Origin: Waterburya agarophytonicola KI4
Lineage (GTDB): Bacteria > Cyanobacteriota > Cyanobacteriia > Cyanobacteriales > Xenococcaceae
Direction of reading: 5' to 3'
Length of the DNA stretch: 59,296 nt
Assembly (NCBI RefSeq): GCF_020640915.1
Contig: NZ_JADWDC010000026.1
Coordinates: 1-59,296 of the forward strand
Under the pieces are notes generated by a model that saw only the letters and a list, made by a program, of their open reading frames with translations, searched no databases and was not told where the DNA came from. The translations under genes were made by a program, and so were the position numbers. Positions 51,996 through 59,296 of the stretch are shown here, piece by piece. Each line of letters starts with the position of its first letter. The first letter of the stretch is position 1.

Positions 51996-53141
51996 ATGAG
52001 GTTACTGTCTAAAGGTTTTGAAGTAGAAATGTACACTGGTACTCCTCAAGGCGAGATTGTAGGATTGTCAGACAAAATTGTTCGAGCTTTAGATGGTTTT
52101 GTGCGCGAACCCGACAGTCGCAATGTTGAATATACCACCGCGCCTTTTTGTGGTTACGATCGCTTGCTCTGCGCCCTATTAAAACCCAGGCAAGCCCTGA
52201 GAGACTATCTCAAGCATTTGGGTGACTATACCCTGATTCCTGGCAGTACGATGCCTCTGGGAGGAAGTGATCGCTTTTGTCGCTCCGATCCCAACAACCC
52301 CTATCATACTTACATCGAACAAACCTACGGTACTAAAGTTGTCACTGCCAGCATTCACATTAATGTAGGCATCGAAGATCTAGAAGTACTGATTCAAGCC
52401 TGTCGTTTGGTTCGGGTAGAAGCTGCTTTATATTTAGCTTTGAGTGCTTCTTCTCCTTTTATTGACAGCAAAGTAACGGGTTCTCATTCCACTCGCTGGC
52501 AAATGTTTCCCAAAACTCCTCAAAACGTCCCTTTGTTTGCCAGCCACAGTCATTTTGTTCGTTGGACAGAAGAACAATTAGCAGCTAAAAGTATGCGTAA
52601 TGTGCGCCATCTCTGGAGTGCAGTGCGTCCCAATGGCGATCGCCGTCCCTACAATCTCAATCGTTTGGAATTAAGAATTTGCGATCTAGTAGTCGATCCT
52701 CTCGCTTTATTAGCTATCACAGCATTGTTAGAAGCCAGAATTATGCAAATGATGGCAAATCCCGACATAGATCCTCTAAAACAGAGTATTCTATCTCCTA
52801 AAGAATTAGTCACTCTGGCCGATGGAAATGAAATAGCAGCAGCTCGTAATAGCTTAGATGGCGAATTGCGCCACTGGCAAGATGGCAGAAAGATTACAGC
52901 AAGAGATTGGATTAATGAAATTTATGATGATGTATATCCTATTGCCAAACAACAAGGATTTGCTTGCTTCTTATCTCCCCTGAAAAAAATTCTCCGCGAG
53001 GGTAATACCGCCCAAAAGTGGCTGACACTCCATAGTCAGGGAATGTCTTTAAAAGAAATTATTCAACAAGATATTCAAAATATAGCCAAGCAAGAGCGCG
53101 ATTTAGAATATGCTGTCTGTCAATCTGCTTTAATGGCATAG
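51996..53141 (+). CDS. gshA: Glutamate-cysteine ligase, cyanobacterial type
   Basis: A 381-residue ATP-dependent enzyme that joins glutamate and cysteine, the first step in glutathione synthesis. The start MRLLSKGFEVEMYTGTPQGEIVGLS and the blocks VEYTTAPFCGYDRLL, IPGSTMPLGGSDRF and GIEDLEVLIQACRLVR match the cyanobacterial glutamate-cysteine ligase group. The glutamates in E-V-E and N-V-E-Y-T-T are likely metal or nucleotide ligands. It is in a plus-strand run with trmL and the YgfZ-like gene. Confidence 0.93.
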   Translation: MRLLSKGFEVEMYTGTPQGEIVGLSDKIVRALDGFVREPDSRNVEYTTAPFCGYDRLLCALLKPRQALRDYLKHLGDYTLIPGSTMPLGGSDRFCRSDPNNPYHTYIEQTYGTKVVTASIHINVGIEDLEVLIQACRLVRVEAALYLALSASSPFIDSKVTGSHSTRWQMFPKTPQNVPLFASHSHFVRWTEEQLAAKSMRNVRHLWSAVRPNGDRRPYNLNRLELRICDLVVDPLALLAITALLEARIMQMMANPDIDPLKQSILSPKELVTLADGNEIAAARNSLDGELRHWQDGRKITARDWINEIYDDVYPIAKQQGFACFLSPLKKILREGNTAQKWLTLHSQGMSLKEIIQQDIQNIAKQERDLEYAVCQSALMA

Positions 53142-53233
53142 ATTGGGGTATATCTATCCCATTGAGACGAGCAATAAAAGCTTGCTCATTAACACAGAAA
53201 ATTATCTTATTTGCTTACCCTCCCACTGGATAA

Positions 53234-53689
53234 ATGGTTAAAATAGTACTGGTAAATCCAGAAATCCCCCCCAATACTGGCAATATCTCTCGTACTTGTG
53301 CTGCGACCAAAACAGAGTTACATTTAGTCGCACCGTTAGGATTTGAAATTAGCGATCGCTACTTGAAACGTGCGGGGCTGGACTACTGGCCCTATGTAGA
53401 TTTACACTACCATGAGAATCTAGCTGCTTTTTGGCAAGAACACGATCAAAGAGGCGGTAGATTGATTGGTTTTAGCGTTCGCGGTACGAGTAATTATCTC
53501 GACTGTCAGTATCGAGAAACGGATTGGTTGCTCTTTGGTAAAGAAACCGCAGGATTGCCACCAGAAGTTATTGATGCTTGCGATAAATTAGTACGGATTG
53601 ATATTGCCGAGCCTAATGTACGGAGTTTAAATCTTTCTGTTAGTGTCTCTGTGGGTTTATTTGAAGCAATTAGACAATTGACGGTTTAA
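53234..53689 (+). CDS. trmL: tRNA (cytidine/uridine-2'-O-)-methyltransferase TrmL
   Basis: A 151-residue SPOUT-fold enzyme that methylates the ribose of the wobble base 34 in certain leucine tRNAs. Motif 1 is NPEIPPNTGNISRTCAAT; the knot region has LLFGKETAGLPPEVI and RSLNLSVSVSVGLFEAIRQL. The length is typical for the family. It follows gshA by about 90 bp. Confidence 0.94.
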   Translation: MVKIVLVNPEIPPNTGNISRTCAATKTELHLVAPLGFEISDRYLKRAGLDYWPYVDLHYHENLAAFWQEHDQRGGRLIGFSVRGTSNYLDCQYRETDWLLFGKETAGLPPEVIDACDKLVRIDIAEPNVRSLNLSVSVSVGLFEAIRQLTV

Positions 53690-53731
53690 ATAATTGGTTA
53701 AATATTTTAAAGATTGAGTAATTTATCAACA

Positions 53732-54766
53732 ATGAGTTTACAAGAAGTTCAACAAGCAGCAGGAGCAATTTTTAACAAAGAGGGAGTTGCTTTAAGTTTT
53801 GATAATGAAGCAGCAGCTTTAAAAGCAGTCGAAGGTGGAGTGGCAATATGCGATCGCTCTCATTGGGGCATTATTAAAATTACAGGGGAAGATCGCTTGC
53901 GTTATCTCCACAATCAAAGTACCAACGATTTTGAAAAGCTACAGCCAGGAGAAGGTTGCGATACGGTATTCGTTACCTCCACTGCTCGTACTTTAGATCT
54001 AGCTACCACCTATGTTACTGAAGATTCGGCGATCGCCTTAATCTCTCCCAATCGTCGCGAACAATTATTTACCTGGCTCGATAAATTTATTTTTCCCTTC
54101 GATAAAGTCAAATTAACCGATATATCTTCTCAATTCTCTGTCTTTAGCCTGATCGGTCAACCAAGTAACAGTTTACTATCCCAAGTAGGTACGGAAAATA
54201 TTACTCTAGAAAAAACAGGCTCTCATCAAATAATCGCGATCGCCGATCTTCCCGTCAGAATTGCCTTAGGAAGTGGCTTGGCTACTCCTGGTTACACTCT
54301 AATAACCGAGCAGGAGAATGCAGAAGCGGTATGGGCAAAATTAGTTAATTCTGGAGCAATTCCTTTAGGAGAAAGCTTATGGGAAAGCTTGCGGATTCAA
54401 CAGGGTAGACCAAAAAGTGACCTCGAACTTACCGAAGACTATAACCCTCTTGAAGCAGGGCTGTGGCAAACAATTTCTTTTGACAAAGGTTGCTATATCG
54501 GACAAGAAACCATCGCTCGTTTGCATACCTATAACGGAGTCAAGCAAAAACTCTGGGGAATTAAATTAGATCGAGCCGTTGCACCCGAAACCCCCATCAC
54601 TCTTGAAGATAAAAAAGTAGGCATACTTACTAGCTGCACCGATACCGCAGCAGGCAGCTATGGCTTAGGCTATATCCGTACCAAAGCTGGAGGCGAAGGC
54701 TTACAAGTTCGGGTAGGGGATGCTCTAGGAGAACTTATTTCTGTTCCCTTTATTCAACATAAATAA
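53732..54766 (+). CDS. ygfZ: YgfZ/GcvT-like folate-binding protein
   Basis: A 344-residue protein related to the glycine cleavage T protein. The signature KGCYIGQETIARLHTYNGV with its conserved cysteine marks the YgfZ/IBA57 family, which helps assemble or repair 4Fe-4S clusters using tetrahydrofolate. The N-terminal segment VAICDRSHWGIIKITGEDRLRYLHNQSTNDF is also typical. I chose ATG 53732 (MSLQEVQQAAG); a TTG at 53714 adds six residues. It converges on the small secreted protein gene. Confidence 0.88.
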   Translation: MSLQEVQQAAGAIFNKEGVALSFDNEAAALKAVEGGVAICDRSHWGIIKITGEDRLRYLHNQSTNDFEKLQPGEGCDTVFVTSTARTLDLATTYVTEDSAIALISPNRREQLFTWLDKFIFPFDKVKLTDISSQFSVFSLIGQPSNSLLSQVGTENITLEKTGSHQIIAIADLPVRIALGSGLATPGYTLITEQENAEAVWAKLVNSGAIPLGESLWESLRIQQGRPKSDLELTEDYNPLEAGLWQTISFDKGCYIGQETIARLHTYNGVKQKLWGIKLDRAVAPETPITLEDKKVGILTSCTDTAAGSYGLGYIRTKAGGEGLQVRVGDALGELISVPFIQHK

Positions 54767-54814
54767 GGCTATTTTTATTGATTATTTATTTAATAGCCTC
54801 GTTCCTCGATTCCC

Positions 54815-55099
54815 TTAACTACAACCAGAGATTGCAGCGTTAAATATTGCTTGTTGGGTTCTTTGGTCGGTGATACCACTTTGCTTGATATAATTCTTGG
54901 CTAAATTGCTTGCACAGCTACTGCACTGAGAACCATATTTTCGACAAGAACTAGCCGAAGCATTACGAACATCATTCAAATTAACACCCTGGGCGATCGC
55001 GCGGGGTTGATTAAACATTAATAAAGTGGCGATCGCAGAGGCAACAAAAAGTACCACAAGCCCGATTTTTTTAGATGCAAACATACTTTTGATTTTCAT
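54815..55099 (-). CDS. Small secreted cysteine-containing protein
   Basis: A 94-residue protein with a signal peptide (hydrophobic core about residues 12-30, possible cleavage after AIA at 34-36). The mature part of about 58 residues has four cysteines, C52, C59, C62 and C93, which could form two disulfides. I do not recognise a family. It starts only 4 bases after the stop of the haemagglutinin-type gene on the same strand, so the two are almost certainly co-translated. A role with that exported protein is the best guess. Confidence 0.75.
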   Translation of the reverse strand: MKIKSMFASKKIGLVVLFVASAIATLLMFNQPRAIAQGVNLNDVRNASASSCRKYGSQCSSCASNLAKNYIKQSGITDQRTQQAIFNAAISGCS

Positions 55100-55103
55100 G
55101 ATT

Positions 55104-57467
55104 TTAACCTTGATTCATGCTGTTTTGACAGTTTATGTACCCATAAACACTTGGCGACACCGTATCTGGTGTAGGATAGGCAACTAAGACAATTTGACCG
55201 TCTTCTTGGACAACTACTCCTCGTGCTGGAATAATTTCCTGGTAGAGATCTTCACTAGTAGAGTTCTGCTTTAAAGTTGCTCGATCAAAAGAGTTTTGAC
55301 CATTTATATAAATATTTTCCGAAATAAATGGTTGATTAATATTGAGAGGAGTACCAATTATATTTTTAACCGTCAAAGTACTACCTTGAGCATCATCTAC
55401 CGTACAGGTGCGACTAGTCACATCATTAGAATCGAGAGGATTGTTGGTCAAATCTACTGCTCCTTGGAGAGCATCCACATTAGATGTCGTAATCGATACT
55501 GTACCGTCCAAACCATCAACCCCCGAACTAGCATCGATATCGTTGCTCGAATCCATTTCAGAACCTTCAGCAATGCCAAAGATAGATTCAGAAGTAATAT
55601 TGATCGCGCCCCCTAATCCTCCTGTAGCACTGGCTATAATATCGCTGCCTGTATTTTGAGCGGGAAAAGCAATTATAGATGCTGCTTCAATCCTGATATT
55701 GCCACCATTGGCATCACCATTTGCTATAGCAGAAATAGTACTATCAGCTCGTAAAATTAAGTTTTCCCCTAAATTCAAATTAATATTTCCAGCAAAGACT
55801 TCTAGTTCTCCTGTAGCCGATTCTGAAGATACATTAGAAGCTTCTATAGAAGAGTTATTTATCGTTAGAGAATTAGCTTTAATATTAACAACACCCGCAG
55901 AACCAAATGATACAGTTCTAGTACTCAACTCCGTGCCATTACTCAAGACAACACCATCAATGGCATTAAGATCGATATTTCCTGCATTTCCGTTACCGAG
56001 AGTTCCTGTTACCAAAGAGCTATTATTAATTGCGATTGAATTTCCTGAAATAAAAATATCTCCTGCATTTCCTTGAGTATTGAGATTGGAAATCAGCCCA
56101 ATATCAGCAAGTTCTGGGGGAAATTCACTAAATTTGTTGACACGACTAATAAGATTGTAGTTGTCAATCTCGATCGCTCCTCCTTGAATGCTTAATGTTC
56201 CTCCCGTTTGTCTGTCTGTCAGACCTTCGCCACCAAAGGCATCAACAAATATCGCTGCTTCTGCTAAACTTGCATTCAGATCGGAATCGTCAAAAATATC
56301 GATTTCTGCTACTTGCGTGCCAACAAGTTCGATTTTTCCCCGATCTAAAGTAGCAATTGTAATGTCACCACTACGACCATCGCCGAAATTGCCTGCATCA
56401 ATTCTAGTATCTTCGAGCCTAATAGATGAATCTGCATTTATAGTTACATTTCCCCCTCGATCTATGGCAGAATTGCTCGTGCTGTTAATAAAGCTATCGG
56501 TCAATATAGTAGACTCTCTGGCATTGATAACAATGCTGCCACCATTTTTTTCTTCCACAAGAGAACTCGAAACCAAATTAGAGTTGATAATTTTGATGTT
56601 TCCCGCCAAAGAATTAAGCTCAATTGCACCACCATCACCTAAAGTAGAAGATGTATTGAGGGATGGCATTCTGAAGGTAAAATCAGCGATCGCATCTCCT
56701 CTAATCTCGATATTTCCTGTAGCTTCCAGATTAATACTGCCTCCTGGTGCAGTTGCCAAACCTCCATCAAAGAGAATATTACCAGCATTAAACCTAATTG
56801 ATTCTCCTTCGTTTACTTTTAATCCCACAGGAGGAGAAAAATCGAACTCAGGAAAGTCTATATCTGAAACAGGTGCATCGGGATCGAAATCGGGTGATTC
56901 GGCAACTTCTTTATATTGAGAACGATTAACAATTTCTGCGGAATTATTCCTTAAATCCAATCCAATTGGGGCGTTAATTGCCAGTAAAGGAGGATTTTCT
57001 AAATCTACCGCGCTAAATTCCCCATTTTCAAAGATGATCCCCCTGGCAGTGCTAGCCAAAAAAGAACCTCCAATATCCAATCTTGCACTTTCGCCAAAAA
57101 TAATACCTGCGGGATTAATCAAAAATAGATTGGCACTATCGTTAGCTTTAATCAAGCCATCTATATTAGATGTATTTCCCCCCGTTACTCGACTGAAGAT
57201 ATTAGAGATATCAGAAACATTATTAAAAAAAGCCGTATTATCTGTCGGTACAGAAAAATCTTGGAAGCTATGAAAGAGATTAGTACCTCTAGTTATACCT
57301 CCCTCGATTTCTGCAATATTACCACTTTGGTTTACTTGAGTATTGGCTGTGCCATCAGGGGTTATCTGAGCAAGTCTTACTTCAGCTAGAGTGATATCGG
57401 CTCTAGCACCAAAAAAGCCCAATACACAAATACCTATACGCAGCAAAGGAGAGAAAACTTTGGGCAT
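55104..57467 (-). CDS. Haemagglutinin-type exported protein (TPS/FHA N-terminal domain)
   Basis: A 787-residue exported protein. After an N-terminal signal region (about 1-30) it has the filamentous haemagglutinin secretion domain: QVNQSGNIAEIEGGITRGTNLFHSFQDFSVP, FSRVTGGNTSNIDGLI and NLFLINPAGIIFGESARLDIGGSFLASTA. A beta-helix of about 500 residues follows (repeated INNSS, GNIxL, GGxIxI), with a C-terminal part containing two cysteines. TpsA-type proteins need a TpsB outer-membrane partner, which is not in the window. Probable role: surface adhesion. The coding strand has long open frames on its antisense, which are shadows. Confidence 0.85.
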   Translation of the reverse strand: MPKVFSPLLRIGICVLGFFGARADITLAEVRLAQITPDGTANTQVNQSGNIAEIEGGITRGTNLFHSFQDFSVPTDNTAFFNNVSDISNIFSRVTGGNTSNIDGLIKANDSANLFLINPAGIIFGESARLDIGGSFLASTARGIIFENGEFSAVDLENPPLLAINAPIGLDLRNNSAEIVNRSQYKEVAESPDFDPDAPVSDIDFPEFDFSPPVGLKVNEGESIRFNAGNILFDGGLATAPGGSINLEATGNIEIRGDAIADFTFRMPSLNTSSTLGDGGAIELNSLAGNIKIINSNLVSSSLVEEKNGGSIVINARESTILTDSFINSTSNSAIDRGGNVTINADSSIRLEDTRIDAGNFGDGRSGDITIATLDRGKIELVGTQVAEIDIFDDSDLNASLAEAAIFVDAFGGEGLTDRQTGGTLSIQGGAIEIDNYNLISRVNKFSEFPPELADIGLISNLNTQGNAGDIFISGNSIAINNSSLVTGTLGNGNAGNIDLNAIDGVVLSNGTELSTRTVSFGSAGVVNIKANSLTINNSSIEASNVSSESATGELEVFAGNINLNLGENLILRADSTISAIANGDANGGNIRIEAASIIAFPAQNTGSDIIASATGGLGGAINITSESIFGIAEGSEMDSSNDIDASSGVDGLDGTVSITTSNVDALQGAVDLTNNPLDSNDVTSRTCTVDDAQGSTLTVKNIIGTPLNINQPFISENIYINGQNSFDRATLKQNSTSEDLYQEIIPARGVVVQEDGQIVLVAYPTPDTVSPSVYGYINCQNSMNQG

Positions 57468-57652
57468 CGGTAATTAAGTTATGAGAGAAAATTTATAATT
57501 TCAACAATAATACCATTTCCAAGAGTCTATTTTGTTTAATTTTAGATTGCCTTGCGATCGCTTATATTGCTGATCTAGCCATCACAAGATAGTTTTATTT
57601 TTTATTTGGGAAACATATTAATAATCCAAAATCTAATTTATGTCCTCATTCG

Positions 57653-59212
57653 ATGAAATTTGCTTTCGATCCGCCGATCTCAGACAAAATTGCTCGAATG
57701 CAACAAAGAGTAAGGTGGCAAGATGAGGCTTTCCGAATTCGCAAAATAGATCAGACTCAATTAAATATAGACGATCGCCAGGGCAATAATTCTGAGTTTT
57801 CTTTTTTGGTAGTGGGAGACACTGGCTGCAATGGAAACAAGCAATATAGTCCCCAGCAGCAAGTAGCCCAATTAATGCTGCAACATCAAAATGAAGTCAG
57901 TTTTATTTTGCATACAGGGGATGTTGTCTATGAGGTAGGTTCAAAGGAATATTATCCGCAAAACTTTATTCATCCTTACCAGGAGTTTATTGTTAGCAAT
58001 AAAATGCCTCCTCCAACTCCTTATGATCGCATTACTTTCAAAATCCCTTTTTTACTCGTTCCAGGAAACCACGATTATTATAATTTATCTCTACCCCAGA
58101 GCATTTTAGCTCAGGTTGCCAAATCATTACGTTGGCTCAAACGCTCTGGTAGTAATTTGAATCTGGGTTTATTTGGCTCTGATGTAGGGGAGATCTACGC
58201 CAAAGCGTTTTTAGACTATACTGCCGATTTAACCACAGAAGAATTAGCTCACCACTTAGACCGCCACTATACTGCCAAATTCCAAGATAGTCTCTGTTTG
58301 AACTATCAACCCCACCGCTTCACCCGTCTGCCCAATCGTTATTACAGTTTTCGTTATGGCAATCTTGATTTTATTGCCCTCGATTCTAATACCTTTAACA
58401 CCCCTGTACCCATTGCCGACACACCAGAAGGGGCAAAGTTACGGGAACAGTTAATAGCCCAACTGGAAACATTAGATCGACAATACGAGCAATTAAAATC
58501 TAATTCTCAAAAGCTCGATCTGGGCAATCCTTTCCAACAAGATTTGATGAATGATTATCAATTAAAATTACACCAAATTTCAGATAAGCAGAAAAATATT
58601 CACCAAAAATTACAAGCCGAAGATATCTCCTTCGACTACGAGCAGTTAAATTGGTTCAAAAACAAATTAATTTCATCTTGGTCAGATTCGACAGTTAGGG
58701 GCAGAATTCTCTATTTTCACCATTCACCATATGTTACTGAATCGACTAAATATCAGCTAGAAGAGACTCTAAAAGTACGCCATCATCTCCGCCAAATTCT
58801 GAATCAAGTCACTCAAACTCTAAAGGGATATAATCAAAGTCGTCCTCTGTTAGATTTGGTGATTTCTGGTCACGCTCATTGTTTCGAGCATTTGTATACT
58901 TTTGATACAGGATATGCAGATTCTGATATTAATTGGTTAATTTGCGGAGCAGGAGGGCATAGCGTTCGTCGTCAACGTCTCGAAGGAGGAATTCTTACAG
59001 AAATACAGGGTGCTAAAACTAGAGAAGTTGCTCGATCTCGTTTGTTTTTGGGGTGCAAAGGTCATGGTATCTATAAAAAGAGACCTTATTCTTGTTTAAG
59101 AATTGATGTTGGAGGAGAAAATCGCTCCCAATTTCAAATTCGTCCTCTAGTTGCCGAACAAGCTTATCAAAACTGGTATCATTATCAACCAGATTCTTTT
59201 GCGATCGGTTAA
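57653..59212 (+). CDS. Calcineurin-like metallophosphoesterase
   Basis: A 519-residue protein. The metallophosphoesterase blocks are all present: FLVVGDTGCNG (D-x-G variant without the usual D-x-H), LHTGDVVYE, LVPGNHDYYN, YFHHSPYV and GHAHCFEHLY. These supply ligands for a dinuclear metal site. A segment of about 100 residues rich in charged helices lies between blocks (about residues 270-335). No signal peptide is visible. Substrate unknown. It is divergent from the haemagglutinin-type gene. Confidence 0.87.
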   Translation: MKFAFDPPISDKIARMQQRVRWQDEAFRIRKIDQTQLNIDDRQGNNSEFSFLVVGDTGCNGNKQYSPQQQVAQLMLQHQNEVSFILHTGDVVYEVGSKEYYPQNFIHPYQEFIVSNKMPPPTPYDRITFKIPFLLVPGNHDYYNLSLPQSILAQVAKSLRWLKRSGSNLNLGLFGSDVGEIYAKAFLDYTADLTTEELAHHLDRHYTAKFQDSLCLNYQPHRFTRLPNRYYSFRYGNLDFIALDSNTFNTPVPIADTPEGAKLREQLIAQLETLDRQYEQLKSNSQKLDLGNPFQQDLMNDYQLKLHQISDKQKNIHQKLQAEDISFDYEQLNWFKNKLISSWSDSTVRGRILYFHHSPYVTESTKYQLEETLKVRHHLRQILNQVTQTLKGYNQSRPLLDLVISGHAHCFEHLYTFDTGYADSDINWLICGAGGHSVRRQRLEGGILTEIQGAKTREVARSRLFLGCKGHGIYKKRPYSCLRIDVGGENRSQFQIRPLVAEQAYQNWYHYQPDSFAIG

Positions 59213-59296
59213 CTGCTAAATTGATCTAAGTATAATTAAGTAGATAAGTAGCTAGGTGGAATTAAATATAAAACGCTCCAAACAGTAATTACCAAG

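Noticed and set aside
53169-53187. Hairpin GAGCAA / TTGCTC after gshA as terminator
   Set aside because: Only 6 bp and no T-run. gshA and trmL may be read through.
54766-54799. AGGCTATT / AATAGCCT inverted pair after the YgfZ-like gene
   Set aside because: The loop is 18 bases and no T-run follows on either strand, so terminator support is too weak.
55296-57273. Several plus-strand open frames of 79-243 codons
   Set aside because: They are antisense to the haemagglutinin-type gene. Their composition is the complement of its repeats, and they have no family features.

Overview
This window is chromosomal DNA from a cyanobacterium. The evidence is an apcD-type allophycocyanin gene (11982-12467), the cyanobacterial form of glutamate-cysteine ligase (51996-53141), cyanobacterial families such as DUF4327 and DUF4079, many HIP1 octamers GCGATCGC (for example 5521-5528 and 10313-10320), and AT-rich intergenic DNA. 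I cannot name the species. I see no transposase, integrase, CRISPR array or rRNA. The only tRNA is tRNA-Cys(GCA).

Layout. 1-15.2 kb is mostly housekeeping: pyrC and divergent pyrR-radC, an ABCD/SbmA-like ABC exporter, a low-molecular-weight phosphatase, an SGNH protein, tRNA-Cys, an RsbW-like kinase, a 23S rRNA uracil methyltransferase, a xi-class GST, a candidate small RNA at about 10801-10869, apcD, a lipoate ligase-like protein, a methyltransferase and a glycosyltransferase. 15.4-19.8 kb holds a Gfo/Idh oxidoreductase, a DUF4327 protein, an NB-ARC ATPase and a phosphoglycosyl transferase fused to a STAS domain. 20.1-26.6 kb holds two clan GH-A-like glycoside hydrolases, one secreted with RTX repeats and one membrane anchored. 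Between them lies an acyltransferase remnant.

26.6-41.2 kb is a leftward exopolysaccharide operon. In transcription order it encodes a GT4, a Wzc-type tyrosine kinase/copolymerase, a phosphoglycosyl transferase homologue that lacks its catalytic dyad, a Wzx flippase, a GT4, a Wzy polymerase, a sulfotransferase, a GT4, a GT2, a GT4 and two methyltransferases. The likely product is a sulfated, possibly methylated polysaccharide assembled by the Wzx/Wzy route. The STAS-fused transferase is the best candidate for the initiating enzyme. The two hydrolases flanking the cluster could trim or remodel the polymer. No Wza-type outer-membrane exporter is present.

41.6-59.3 kb returns to mixed genes: a DCC-family protein, a secreted FG-GAP/RTX protein, an SDR, a fused radical SAM/DUF2344 protein, DUF4079, a pentapeptide-repeat protein, a helicase, a newly noted 56-codon ORF, gshA, trmL, a YgfZ-like protein, a haemagglutinin-type secreted protein with a tightly linked small secreted protein, and a metallophosphoesterase.

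The most unusual items are four. First, a seven-bladed propeller whose third blade is split by a whole glycoside hydrolase domain. Second, the STAS-phosphoglycosyl transferase fusion beside an NB-ARC regulator. Third, its catalytically degenerate paralogue in the operon. Fourth, a consensus-promoter small RNA candidate carrying a complement of the Yfr1 core motif. All function calls come from reading motifs, without database searches.
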